Below are positions 11,209 through 23,172 of a stretch of 64,000 bases of DNA, in pieces. The translations under genes and the position numbers were made by a program. This stretch comes from Fragilaria crotonensis (Eukaryota > Bacillariophyta > Fragilariophyceae > Fragilariales > Fragilariaceae), in NCBI GenBank assembly GCA_022925895.1, contig JAKSYS010000317.1, forward strand, positions 1 to 64,000, read 5' to 3'. Every line of letters starts with the position of its first letter. Position 1 is the first letter of the stretch. Under the pieces are notes generated by a model that was given only the letters and a program-made list of their open reading frames with translations, was not told the DNA's origin and made no database searches.

Positions 11209-11589
11209 AAGTGTTCCTCGGTTCAAAGAAATTAAAATTGGTGTGTAGACCGCCTTATTATATTTTGATACAGGAAGTGGGTCGTCACCAAGTCGCTGAC
11301 TTTGGAATTAGGGTGCGCTGTGGGGGTGGACGTCCAACGGATGCATCCTACCAACCGAGGGGGGTATTCATCATGAAAGATGCTACAAAGTCTCGTCACC
11401 TCGACCCAGTAGGTTATTCGACGGATGCCAGACAGCAGCAGTTCGCAGGATTCAAACATTCATGTCCTACATCTAGTAGATTTAAATGGAGAACAGCTAT
11501 CTCAACGCGGGTGGTGCTAGTGCAAGCATTTGTTTATTTTTCAAATTAAGTACTATTGTACTTGAGTGGCACTACGTGATTCTTATTCT
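11209..11589. other. Short intergenic region between convergent genes
   Basis: 381 bp between two convergent stop codons. It must hold both 3' UTRs. An open frame on the plus strand (11211-11549) has no protein-like features, and I see no other element. Confidence 0.5.
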
Positions 11590-12478
11590 CTATCCCAAGA
11601 GCTTCACGACAGCCTTGGCGCACAAGTCCGACGACTGGGGATTTTGACCAGTCACGAGCTTTCCATCGACGCATACCTTGGGATTCCAATCATCCGCCTT
11701 TTCGTAGTTCGCACCCTGTTCCTTGAACTTTGCCTCGATCAAAAAGGGCACCAATTCGGTCAACTGGACAGCATCCTCTTCGGAGTCCGAAAAGCCGGTG
11801 ACTGTCTTGCCAGCAACCAGAGGAGTTCCGTCCGGCTTGACACAGTTGGCAAGTCCAATAGGACCGTGACAATCAGCTGCGACAACCTTGTCATTTGCAT
11901 AGAGTAGTTCAATAGCGTTCTTGAGATCCGGACTGGTGATGTAGTCAACACATGTGCCGTGACCTCCGGTCAAGTAGATGGCATCCACTGTTTTGAAGTC
12001 AATGTCAGCCACTGGAATGCTGTTGTTGAGTTTCTCCATTGCCTGTTCGTCATTAATGAATTTCTTGGCAGCTTCAACATAAAAATCTCCTTGAAGACTG
12101 GCACCATCAATAGGGATTTCTCCCCCTTTAATCGATGCAACTAGCACCTGATAACCCTTGGCACGAAACAAGTAGTAAGGGACGGCAAGCTCTTCGAGCC
12201 AAACTCCGGTTTTGTGACCCTTGAGTTCACTCGCGGAGGTATTTGCAATAACAACTTTAGTCTGCAAAGGATAATAAGGTACAATGTTAGCACAAAGATA
12301 TGGTTGAGGAGAAAGAAAGCAAGAAGCAAGGCGAGAGTGTACCACTAGGACCCGAACCCTGAGATAATGGAGGTTATGATGTGTGATGTGTTCAATGTTG
12401 ATTGACACCTTGCACGAGATAACTAACGAACACTCGCACGGGACATTCGTCACGTTGACTCTCATCACATCTTACCAT
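11590..12478 (-). CDS. DJ-1/PfpI superfamily protein, Hsp31 (glyoxalase III)-like
   Basis: 224 residues. Exon 2 (12261-11590) encodes everything except the start Met. Exon 1 contributes only the ATG at 12478-12476, followed directly by GTAAGA; a 214-bp intron (12475-12262) ends in TTTGCAG. The spliced start reads M-TKVVIANTSA, as expected for this fold. The catalytic Cys lies in the nucleophile elbow AADCHGP, with the His next to it. HKTGVWLEELAVPYYLF supplies the conserved Glu of the family, and GGHGTCVDY and VTGFSDSEE are further family blocks. Hsp31-like members convert methylglyoxal to lactate or act as stress chaperones; which applies here cannot be told. No targeting signal is seen. The alternative, reading through the intron, adds 69 unrelated residues and is unlikely. 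Confidence 0.88.
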
Positions 12479-14028
12479 TCTGTATTGTCAACTGTCGATT
12501 CGTATATAATAAGATGTCGGGGCTTTGGGCCAAGAGATGTTTGATATGAACTTTGGTGTTCGAGAAGGGTTTTGTAAGAGATGACTGCGCATCAGGAATA
12601 CATGAGAACTCGAATCATATCTATGGATTGCTGAAAATCACAAACGGTACTAGAGTACGAGAACAAGAATTACCGTAGTACTCGTAGTACTAAACATATA
12701 CATAGTATCCATTCTCGAAGTAATGGGTCATATGTTCATATGCAGACAAGGTCTCACAATTACAAGGCTGCTGTATCTTGTTGTAGCTGCTTTCGTATGT
12801 GCGGCGTTGTGCAGTCCCAGAAAAGATACACGAACACATCATCAATCGTGAGAAGGTCAGACGATAAAGGTACAAGTGCTTGGTACTAGTACTGGGTACC
12901 ACCAGCTACCTGGGGTACTTTGCTGCTAAGCCAGTGGGAGAGGATTGCTTTCGTTCCAATGGGTTCCTTACTTCTGTTGGGGTCATTCTGAATGCGCATT
13001 AATGTCATATATGTGCTCCTAGTAGTATGTCATATGTATATGTACACCAGTAATCGGAGTATATTATGCATACATTTTGGTCGAACACACTGGGATTCTC
13101 CGATTATGGTGTTTCGAGGGAGACTCGGCACTCCGACGACCTTCAACTGCTAGTACAAGTTTACCGGTACCATGTACAAGATACATTCCTGCGTTGAGGT
13201 CCTCTCTTGCAGACTTCAGTACCAGGTAGTGACTGTGTGCGGCCGTGAGGGTCGATCGTTTTCGTTACATGTACAGTATAGATCAGTATAGTACCTTCGC
13301 GCATGATGTGCATTCAATTGATTTTTTGCTTTTTCTAGTACATGTAGTAGATGTAGACCAACAATGATCATGCAATATAAGGATGCTCTCTATGATATTA
13401 GGCCAAGCACTTGCGGAGGTCATCAAGATTAATCCGTTAGCAATTGGCATAGCACCATCCTATAGAAGTATCGTATACACAAATCCTGAAAACCAAAGAC
13501 ACGAGAAAAGCAATTTGTCGAACTGAAATGGAGGAGATTCAAGTCATAGATGCGAACTTCTTGGGTGTGAAGTGGAGACGCACGACCTACTGCAATAAAT
13601 GCTATGTGCCGTTGGAGGTCGGAAATGTTCGGCCTGTTCCGCCGGTCAAGTGCTGTGTTGTGATTTGTGATGCCTTTCATCCAAGGAGGACATCGTGACA
13701 AACCTGTTGACAGAATTCCTACATGGTATGATGTTTAGATGGGAGAATAAAAACTTCAATCCGTTTCTCCGAGGACATGACCTTGACGCGTCTTCGACCA
13801 TCTCATAAAGTCTTGCTAATAAATAAAAGATCGTCATTGAGCATTGAGCGAAGGGTCATAAGAGATACATACGAGAGTTTTACGAGTACGGGGTCATAAT
13901 CAGGCTTAGAAAGTGCCAAATGGTCACTTGAATTCTAACCTAACCGGTTTGTGGAACGAAAAAGTTTATGTTTGTGCTACCCCGATAAGTATAAAAAAGT
14001 TTTGCAACTACCAACTTGATAGGTTGCC
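12479..14028. other. Intergenic region
   Basis: About 1.55 kb without a supported gene. Small open frames near 12690-12902, 13429-13701 and 13646-13837 (all minus) lack family features. The DNA holds many GTAC-type palindromic words (12655-12700, 13140-13210, 13265-13350). The left end carries the 5' region of the DJ-1-like gene and the right end the promoter of the gene at 14029. Confidence 0.45.
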
Positions 14029-14679
14029 ATGAGGAGTAAGGAGATAGCTTCTGAAAGGCCTTCCAGAAAGGCAAGGAAAGTGCGTTTCCAGGAAAAGCTG
14101 AACGTGATCATGGTCGATGAGCGCGGATTGTGGCACAGCGGGGAAAATCTGAGAATGATACGAGAGTCCGTGCTCGAAACGTGCCAGGAAGCTCACCGCG
14201 ACCGGCGAATTGATTTGTGGAATGCAGCATTTCAGGAGCCACTATCATTCGGTCTGCTTTGTATGTGGACAACTAACTCAAATTCGTTACGTGGCCTCGA
14301 GAGGTTTGTGTGCAGCCAACATCGTCACCGAAGAACTGCTGAACATCTACAACGAGTACAGGCAATTGTGAGTGCACAGGCATACGCAGGAAAGGTATCG
14401 GTCGAACTGGCCGAAATCAGCAGAGCGTACAGTCTTTCAGCGAGGAGAATGGCAGCACAACTAGGGCAGGCGGATGAGTTCGCGGTGGCAGCCGATGAAT
14501 GCAAATCCAGGCGGATGGCTCTCATTCGAGAAATTGTTTCTGGAGCTCCAGTGCATCCGCACATGGCAGCTACACAGAACGAGAGTTTTTCCGCGATCCA
14601 AAAATTCAATCCATCATTGGAATCTCTACCTGAGCTTCCTCTTCGAACGTTACCCTCGAAGTCCCCATCAGCGGCATGA
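14029..14679 (+). CDS. Small protein of the RGLE-motif family (diatom-type, function unknown)
   Basis: 216 residues, one exon, with a basic N-terminus. The layout is KVRFQEKLNVIMVDERGLWHS near residue 20-40, a helical block, SLRGLERFVCSQHRHRR near 85-100, and a helix VQAIVSAQAYAG. The RGLE(H/R) motif followed by a Q/R-rich helix also occurs in the 601-residue protein at 35306-37108, so the window holds two members. I know this arrangement only as unnamed diatom proteins; the role is unknown. There is no signal peptide or membrane segment. The C-terminal 50 residues are Ser/Pro-rich and look disordered. The gene is convergent with RecQ, with 199 bp between stop codons. ATG 14029 is the first Met in frame. 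Confidence 0.6.
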   Translation: MRSKEIASERPSRKARKVRFQEKLNVIMVDERGLWHSGENLRMIRESVLETCQEAHRDRRIDLWNAAFQEPLSFGLLCMWTTNSNSLRGLERFVCSQHRHRRTAEHLQRVQAIVSAQAYAGKVSVELAEISRAYSLSARRMAAQLGQADEFAVAADECKSRRMALIREIVSGAPVHPHMAATQNESFSAIQKFNPSLESLPELPLRTLPSKSPSAA

Positions 14680-14878
14680 AGCAAGCCCCGTTCTTACTAC
14701 ATAGCAGTCCACAGGACGCCCACTAATGTAAAACATTCATAAGATACCCTCACAGTTGCATGACGTGACCAATGAAACGCTGCAAGTCAATTGTCTCAAA
14801 GAAGGGCGACACAAACACGTGTCACTACACTTGGGGGCCATAGCAAAGTCTAGGGATCGTTATATCGCAAAATTGTGA

Positions 14879-17456
14879 TCAAGAATCAAACTCGTATTCT
14901 TCATCTTCGTCGCTGTCACTGCCATCCCACAGAGGGTCATCGGTTTGTTTGGCTACAGCGCGAGGAACCACCGCCGTCTCAGTCACAGAGAGTTCGTCCG
15001 AGCTGTCCGAGTCGGCCAAGTCGATCAGGTGAGGCTTCTTGGAGACACCATTCGCATTTCTTGACGAATTTTCGCGTAACTTTCTCTTTGCTGCGGGTCT
15101 CTTGGCCTCCGTATCAGATGCAACTGTTACCTTCTTGCGAAGTTTTGAAATCGGAGTTGGTTTCTTCTTGGCGACAACGAGAGGCTTAGCGGCAGACGGT
15201 GACGCTTCTAGCTTTGGCAAATGAAGCGGCACTCTGAGTTCTTTCGACGCCACCATTTTCGGCACATTCGGTCCCATTTCAATGTAAACGCAATTTCTGA
15301 AGTGAAAAGAAAGTACCACGTTATACACACCGAAAAGCAATACGACATACTTGCGACAAGTTGTATTCGGTGAGCCCACTTACGAATACTTGTTGGAAAC
15401 CACTCGCGGGTTAAGTATTTCCTCAACCAGCAACATGACAATGATCCTTTCGCATTCGTCTGGTTTCAAATCCTTCTGTGGAGGATTGTCCACGAGACTG
15501 AGCACACAACAGGCGAGGCACGAGTCAAGATGTAAGAGAATTAGAACATATGCCGACGATGCGCAGTCGGTGCAGCACTCACCATTGAAGAGTTGCAGGC
15601 TTTGAGCGCCATTCCTTGACCAGCATGGACAATGTGAGCTTTTCATTCGCCTTCGCTTGCATCAATTTCAAAAGAGTCCTGACATGCTCCGAAACATCTC
15701 GACACGTAGTTGTAAATCCCTCATTCTGGCGATGCACTTCAGCAGGATCTGGGCTATTGGGTTCCCCCAATTTGGCCATCAAAATAGCTCGACAAACAGC
15801 ATCGTTGCCGTGCGCCTGGCCGTACCTAGTCATGGGCCAAAAGCTAGAACGTTCCGCGCACGTACCACTAATCATTCCAAGCATTTTCGGAACATCCTTT
15901 GGCGAATACCACAAGACACAGTCGGCAGGTTCACCGTCGCGACCCGCCCTACCCGACTCTTGATAGTAGGCTTCCAACGTTTTCGAGATGGAATGATGCA
16001 ATACGAAACGAACGTCTGGCTTGTTGATACCGAGCCCAAAGGCGATGGTGGCTACGACGACTTGCGTCTTGTTGCGCATCCAAGATGTGTGTATCTTTGA
16101 CTTTGTTGCTGCCGAGACGCTGCTGTGATACGGGCTGCAGTAATTTTGTAGGTACCCAGTTGTTTTGCCACGTAATCAGCTTCTTTTCGAGAGAATGTAT
16201 AAATGATACCGGCATTTTTGGGATGTTTCTCCTTTATAAAGTCAGCCATCTGTTCAATGACCTTGTCTTTCTGATCTGGTTTACATCGAACCGAATAGTG
16301 CAAATTGGATCGATTGGCAGAGGATCTCAGGAACAAATGATTGGGTCGCAATCCCAGAATTTGGCAGACATCTTTGCGTACGGGGTCGGATGCTGTCGCA
16401 GTCAATGCCAGCAGCGGAATCATGGGGAAGGCTTGTTTGAGTCTGCCAAGCTGTACATAGTCAGGACGAAAGTCGTGTCCCCATTGTGTGGCGCAGTGAG
16501 CTTCATCAATGACGAATCGTCCCAATCGACCTTGAGCATAGAGTAGCTTGTAATTCGCGCATGAGATGAGAAGACTTGGATACTCGTTCGGGAGTGACAA
16601 GAATGAGACATACTCCGGCATTTGGATTTCGCACGTTGGCCCATTGTTGAGTTTGATCAGCAGTATTTGCAGATGTGAAGGAAAGTGCGCTGTTGCGACA
16701 AAATTGATTCAATTGGTCTTCCTGATCTTGAATGAGCGACAGGAGCGGCGAAACAACCACAGTAATCTTCTTCGATGGTCCTCTGCCTTCCAATATTGAA
16801 GGAAGCTGATATGTGAGTGACTTTCCTCCACCAGTGCGCATAATACAAAAGACATCTTGCTGTGACAGTGTTGCGTTTATAACTTGTTCTTGATGATCGC
16901 GAAATGCAGAAATCTTGAAAGTGTGCTTTAGCAAGTGATGTACTTGTTGTGTCCACGGATAATTTTGTTGGTCTCTTCGAATCTGCGATAATTGTTGAAG
17001 CGAATCTCGCGGTATTGACGATGGGCCATGTGTTCTGTCTCGATTTTCATCTACGGACTGAGCTTGTATAGGAGTGCTTGTTGTCCTTTTTGGTTCGGTA
17101 GGTGATGGAGCAACTGCGATTGTGACTTCTTCTTTCGGTTGCGGATCATCGCAACCGTCACTGACCTCGACAGCGGCATCAACATTGAGAGATTTATTTG
17201 TATTTGTATTCATGTCATCTTGACCAATGTGATTGCCTTCGATGACGTGCTCCAAATTGAGTATTCGTTCATCGAGTTGTTGCAACTCTTGTTCGAGTTT
17301 GAATTTCTCATCCGATAGACGATCTTGTCTACGCTGCAATTCCAATAATTCCTGTCGAACTATGGATCTCTCTTCAAAGTTTTGTTCAATTGCAAGCCGT
17401 TTAGCGTCCCGATCGTGTTCTAGTTTCGACAAGAGAAGGATCCGCTGCTCTTCCAT
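14879..17456 (-). CDS. RecQ-family DNA helicase
   Basis: ATP-dependent 3'-5' helicase of recombination and replication repair. Exons are 17456-15583, 15497-15384 and 15298-14879; both introns are 85 bp with GT-AG ends and keep the frame (…LQ-C-LVDN…, …NKYS-NCVYIEMG…). The N-terminus is a coiled coil (about 1-85) and a Ser/Thr/Pro linker. The helicase core shows MRTGGGKSLTYQLP (Walker A), SPLLSLIQDQ, VTPERVSKS, DEAHC, LALTATA, IYTFSRKEAD and YYQESGRAGRDG. The RecQ zinc site after it looks degraded (few Cys in the segment following VCRAILMAKLGEP). A winged-helix-like region and an acidic tail follow; no HRDC is seen. Two compensating frame changes, near 16560 and 16133, put the DEAH part in another frame. 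Flanking motifs are well preserved, so indel errors are as likely as decay. The start is the first ATG, 17456. Confidence 0.88.
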
Positions 17457-18626
17457 AATTGCTGATTGCTGTGTGTGTGAAAACAAACTGAATGGTGACG
17501 GTTGCGGTGACTGGCTGGCTTACCCCGAAAGCTTGTACTAGTATTGTGAAATAATCCTCCGTTTTGGATTCACAGGCAACTGGTATTGTACAGCGTATGT
17601 GTTGTCCGAAGGAAATGCTTGTTGTGGATGGTGGAACGACGAGTGATATGAAAAGCAGCAGACGTCACACTGAGGATCAAATAATAATTCTCTTGTACGG
17701 GCGAGTGCGGAGGCGCGCCATGAAATTCAAAACGGCATTTTTCTTTTTATACACTGTACTGTCGTGAGTGGTACAGTAAACTTCCTAACGCCGTCCGTCC
17801 AGCAACCCTGGAACCATCGCTTGGAGGCAAACCCGTGGAGGCAAAGCAATTCTGCTATCAGGAGGACCACACATCAGTTGAAGGAAAGACGATTCAAACT
17901 TCAAACTACCCGTATACACTACCAGTACCGACTATCCTGCGTGGGGCTGCGGTGCGGTCGTTAGAAGCTCCAGATGACAGATGACATGGTCTTCCTACTG
18001 GCACTGGCGTGACATCAGATTGAGCAGTCACTCCGTGCACGATACGATCACGAAGTATGCACACTCTCCATGAAGTCGTACATACCCGTACGTCAACAAG
18101 TCCTCATTGCTAGACACGGTTATATTAGATCACCTAAACTTACCGGTACAAGTACATCACTGATCACATCAAAGCATTGCCAATCATTGCGCTCATCAGA
18201 CAAAAATCGCACAATTGTATTTGAAGTAAGTACCCAAACTCAGCTGTAAAATCAGAGTAACATCATCCTAGTTGCATCGACGGCAACACACGCAAATCGT
18301 CTCTTAAAGTTATTGCGATTGCATTAACACTCTACGCACTACTGGACTACCCGTCCTGTTGCTTATGTTAAATCAGGTGTTACGCTTGGGGTTGCTCGCT
18401 TTGATTCTTCAGTAGCTGGTACAGTACGTCTTTCTCCGAGTATTCTAGACTAACCTTTTGGCTCATTTCCCCTTCACAAACATCATTGTTGTATATCACT
18501 CCGTACGAAGCCCTTGCTTCTTTGATAAATCAACGTCAATAGCACCAAACACCAGAGGGTACAGATACACTACGCCCAAAACCACCGACCTGATAGTCCT
18601 TACTCCAAGGATTCAACCTTGCAATC
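17457..18626. other. Divergent intergenic region between RecQ and the eIF4G-like gene
   Basis: About 1.17 kb shared by two divergent genes, so it should hold both promoters. Open frames here (17564-17767, 17764-17964) do not look coding. GTAC-type motifs occur near 18120-18160 and 18420. No defined regulatory site can be named. Confidence 0.45.
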
Positions 18627-21038
18627 ATGCCAGTAAGTCCATCTATGTGCGTGCCGGCGGGCGGGCGTGTATGTGTTTGTGTTCGTTGTTGATCCTTCGA
18701 CTGTCACCACATTTTTTGATCGAATATCTTGTCACTGCGTTCACCTTTACACTCATTCTCATGTATCTTCCATCTTCTTCAATACAACGACTCTTTATAA
18801 TTATGATTAGGCCGGAGCTTGGGGTCAGAAACCATCAGACGCTATTCGAGCGCCTCCCACACAGGCAAGTCAAGCGCCGAAGCCTGCCGGTAACACTTCT
18901 TCTGCCGGAGGGAGATCCAACACTAGTGGTAATAGTAACAATACCAACAACAAGCAACAGAATCGACATGGTCGCGGAGGTGGACGTGGTGGTGGCACTG
19001 GAGGTGGAGGAAGAGGACGCGGACGTGGCCATCACAACACCAACCAGAATCAAACTCAAAACCAATCCCAGCACTATCATCGCTCAGTTCTCAACGTGGA
19101 TCTGTTGATCCCCGGTGAAGGTTCCACGGCTCTGCAAAAGAAAGTCAAACGTTTCACAGCAAGTTCCTTCTTCAACTGCGTCTGCACTATCTTGATAAGC
19201 CGCCCGTCGGTTTCAACCCTCCTGATCATTGTGCTTGGCTTGACGAGAATCGTATGGAAGAAATCCAAAAAACATGTGATTTGCCATCCAAACTAGGCGA
19301 TGTGTCCAAGGTTAGACGACAACCATCGGTCGTAGATACCGCACCTCCATTAGAGGAGTGCAAACCCCTCCAAGTCAATGACGATACCCGCTGGAAGTCG
19401 AAAGTCTTTGTCAACCCCGACGTTACTTCCGATGATGCAGCCGCTGCCGAAGTTCTCGACGATCAACAAGTACTCAAGAAGGCACTCTTGATTCTCAACA
19501 AACTATCGCTTACTAAATTTGACAAATTGTCACAAGAATTTGTTGACACGGGCATTGGTCGGAATCCAACGACACTGAGCGGGGCCGTCAACATGATTGT
19601 CGACAAGGCCCAGTCGGAACCACATTTCAGTAGCATGTACGCACAGCTCTGTCTCTTCCTCACCAAGGTTCCCATGGAAGGGGCTGGTGGACGCAAGGCC
19701 TTTAAGAAACTCTTGTTGAGCAGGTGTCAGGCAGAATTTGAAGATGAAATGAGCAGCAAGATTGCCAAGGCGATTAAAGGTATTGACGATCCTGAAGAAC
19801 AGGCATATCATGAGGGAATTATCAAAAAAGTATCTTGGGCATATGCGATTTATTGGTGAACTCTACAAGGGAGATTTGATCAAATTGGAAGTCATGCTCT
19901 TTTGTCTCGGCACCCTGCTCGAGGGGTACGAAGAGGAAAAGATTGAATGCTTTGCCAAACTCATCTCAACCGTTGGATTTCCTCTCGAGCAACAGTCCGC
20001 GTTCGTGGCACAATCAGGAAAACCATTGCCGCAACAACAATTGAATGCATGCTGGAAGAAGGTGGACGAAATTGCTGCAGAGGGATCGTCGGCGCGTATC
20101 AAATTCATGTTGTTGGATCTGAAAGAAATGCGAGATAAAGGTATGTTGCTGTTCATGTCGATCTCATGAATGGGTGCCTATTTAGCGCGCACGAACTCAC
20201 TCTGTGGTATTCCTCATTTAGGCTGGATCACACGACGCAAAGAAGAAAAGGTCATGACGATTGCCGAGATTCACGAGGAAGTTGCCAAGGAGGAGGCCCA
20301 CGCTGCTCGTCGTTCCTCATCGTCTCGCAATGTCTTGGGTGGTACCGGTGGCCTTCGTCGGTCAACGTCGGATATCCGCAGCAGTCGTCCCATGGTCGAT
20401 CAGGATGGTTTTGTTCAAATCGTACCGTCGCGGTCCTCGGGGAATCTTGTGCGCGCCACAAGCGATCTGATCGCAGCAGGAGGAGGTCCTCCCCAACAGC
20501 TGAATCAGCCAAAGCCGGTTCGTCGAGCTCAGTCATTCAGCGTGGCACCAAGATCTGCATCTTCGTTGGGTCTTCGTGCACAACTGCCAACATTGCCTCC
20601 GCAACCCGTCGCCAAGCCTGGCCCGTCAGTCGAGGAAATTGAGAAGAAGGCCAAGACGATGTTGAAGGAATATTTTGTGTCTGGAGACCTTGCAGAGGCA
20701 GTATTGACGATCGACGAAATTGTTGGCGTTGGTAAAGATGATGGTTCCGTGAAGCGCGGCGCCAAGGTGGTGGAGACATGTGTCTTGTTGGTGTTGGAGG
20801 GAAAACCGGACGATGTTGACAAGATGCTCGCTGTGCTGAAGGCTGCCACCAGCAATCCAAAATTGCGGACAACTGCTTTCTCAAAGGTCTTGACGATCCA
20901 CTGGAGTTCTTGTCCGACATTGAGATTGACGCTCCTTCGGCGCGTAAGTTTATGGTCAAGATTGTGGCAGAGTTCGCGGGCTTTGCCCTGGGAGAAAGTT
21001 TTGAGGCAGCAGCATCGACTGTAGGCGAAAATAAGTAG
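18627..21038 (+). CDS. eIF4G-like translation initiation factor (RGG-rich, MIF4G and MA3 domains)
   Basis: Scaffold of cap-dependent translation; MIF4G binds eIF4A and RNA, MA3 binds eIF4A. Exon 1 (18627-18632) encodes only Met-Pro; exon 2 is 18811-20140 and exon 3 is 20222-21038, with introns of 178 and 81 bp. After an Asn/Gln- and RGG-rich leader (GRGGGRGGG, GRGRGRGHH) comes the MIF4G domain (VLKKALLILNKLSLTKFDKL, then YLGHMRFIGELYKGDLIK and LDLKEMRDKGW). A Ser-rich linker leads to the C-terminal MA3 domain (AKTMLKEYFVSGDLAEAV, CFLKGLDDPLEFLSDI) ending VGENK. Three single-base frame changes, near 19160, in the A6 run at 19824-19829 and near 20867, interrupt it; each restores obvious family sequence in the next frame. 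Without correction the frame ends at 21024. No eIF4E-binding motif was identified. Confidence 0.85.
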
Positions 21039-21201
21039 ACTTTGGATAATTACATGATCTCATTATTGAACGATAATCACAAACTCAAGGGTGGGGCAAA
21101 AACGTGTGTGGCGAATGGAGATTTCGGCGTGCCCAGATAGACTAGTTCTTAAGGTAACAATACATCGACGTGCATAGAAGCACGCGTAAGTCTATGAACA
21201 A

Positions 21202-23172
21202 TCAGGACTTCGGTCGCCGCCGTCTCCCCTTTCGAATCGTTCCTGTCGCCTTCAATTCTGCAATATTTCTTTTCGTTCGGGCTTCTTTGCCTCCCAATCC
21301 TGAACCTTTTCGTTTCCGTTCGGAAAAGTAGGGATTTTCCGGAGCACTCTTCTTGACGGACATGCGCACTTCCATTCCAAAGTACTCAAACGTGTCTTGA
21401 AAGTTGCGAATCAAATATCGGACGTAGCTCACGGGCAGTTCTGCATGATTGGAAAACAGCAGAAAAGTCGGAGGCCGTCCCTTGGTTTGAATAATGTATT
21501 TAATCTTTGTAGGTCTTCCACGTTGCATGGGCGGTGGGTGTGTATACAAGACTTCCTTCAGCCATCGATTCAAGATCCCTGTTGAAACGACACGAGCCCA
21601 CCGATCACGCGCTCGAAAGACCACGGGCATGAGAGCATGGACGTTGATGCCATGTAGGGAACTCATGGCAACTACAGGGGTCTGACGCAACATGGGAAGT
21701 CTTGTTTCGAGGTGTTCCTTTACTGATTTCGCGAATTCTGGCGCAGAATATTCAGCATCGACTATAAGATCTTGCTTGTTGGCAACCACCACCAATGCAC
21801 GCCCCTCCTTGACGACTGCATCGGCAATGGCCAATTCCTGTCGCTCCATTTTGGTAGCCTGTGCATCGAGCACCAAAACTGCTACATCTGCAATCTTCAT
21901 GGCACGCATGGCATCCTGCACAGCCAAATCTTCCATTGTATCGGCGCGTTTGACGATACGTCGGATTCCTGCAGTATCGACGAGTTGCACCGGTCGGCCG
22001 TCGAAACTCCACTCAATCGCGATGGAATCGCGGGTAAGACCAGGCGTGGGTCCGCAAATCACTCGATCGTGTTGAAGCAAGGCGTTAACGAGAGTGCTCT
22101 AGAGAATCATGAACATGATTTGGCAGGTTGCTTGTTAGGAATATTTTCAGAATTTCAAATTTGAAAGTGATGCAGAAAGGACACTTACCTTCCCAACATT
22201 TTGACGTCCCAGAATAGCCAATTGCAGTGGCTTCTCATCAAGTGCAACATCCACATCCTCGTCATCGCCCTCGACTTTGTCAGGTAAGCCCATTGCTCGT
22301 CGTTTGGCGGCTAGAAGCTCTTCAATTGTGACTGCGAGCTGTGCCAACCCATCGCCTTGAAGTGCCGATATTGGTACGGCAGTCCCAAATCCAACTCGGG
22401 ATACCTCCTCGAGGTTTTCCAGTACGGGTGATCCATCATAATCCCAGGCATCACCTTCAAGTTTGTTCGCCAGCACCATGACCTTTTTGGCGGATGATGC
22501 CTTCCGCAACCACCGTGCCGTTTCGAGCCAATCAGTCGTGATTCCAATTCGTGCATCCAATACCAGTAAGATTAAATCTGCACTCTTGGCCGCTTGCCAC
22601 GTTTGGCTCATCATTTGGGTCGTAACATCGTCCTTTGTATTCATGATGCGTTGTCCATCCACTCCTGCAGTATCAATAAGTCGAAACGTTGTACCACCAA
22701 TACGACCGAGACATTCCCGACGGTCTCGGGTAGTACCAGGGACGTCTGAAACAATGGCCCCACCTCGTTGCGTTGGTGGTGATTTGGAACCGAGTCGACC
22801 CTGAAAATGAGTTTATTCGTTGCGAATGGTCAGCTGGTAGCAGGACACGGTGACAGACTCTTCACACATCAAGGGACATGAACTTACTCCGGAATACTTC
22901 TTTTTACCCCTCTCAGAACCGAGTTTGTAGGCTCGATTGGCTGCCTTATCGAGCAAACGATTGAAAAGAGTCGACTTTCCAGCGTTTGGTGGGCCCAAGA
23001 TGGATACAATAAGTTTGTCGCTACTTGGGCTCGAGCTGGAAGAGGTTGACAAGTACTGTACTCCCGGAGTTACCTTTCCGAACCTTATTCTTCGTAATGA
23101 TAAATGTGACGATAACGACGTGACAACAGGAGCATCGGCACTTTCGACAAGGAATTTTGTGAGGCGAAACAT
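21202..23172 (-). CDS. Der/EngA double-GTPase ribosome assembly factor, organelle type
   Basis: 597 residues from exons 23172-22888, 22800-22189 and 22098-21202 (introns 87 and 90 bp; in-frame junctions SG-GRLG and NVGK-STLV). Der proteins use tandem GTPase domains to assemble the large ribosomal subunit in bacteria and organelles. G domain 1 has GPPNAGKST, PGTTRD and DTAG, but its G4 motif reads NKLE where NKxD is usual. G domain 2 has GRQNVGKST (split by intron 2), PGLTRD, DTAG and NKQD. A KH-like C-terminus follows (KIKYIIQTKGRPPTFLLFSN). The Arg/Ser-rich leader (about 1-50) looks like a mitochondrial presequence, with no plastid ASAFAP-type site, so location is uncertain. The start is ATG 23172; the frame is open slightly upstream without a better Met. 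Confidence 0.92.

Noticed and set aside
16506-16560. Short intron explaining the first RecQ frame change
   Set aside because: The only GT...AG pair gives about 37 bp and would delete the conserved SKS of motif TPERVSKS; a one-base indel fits better.
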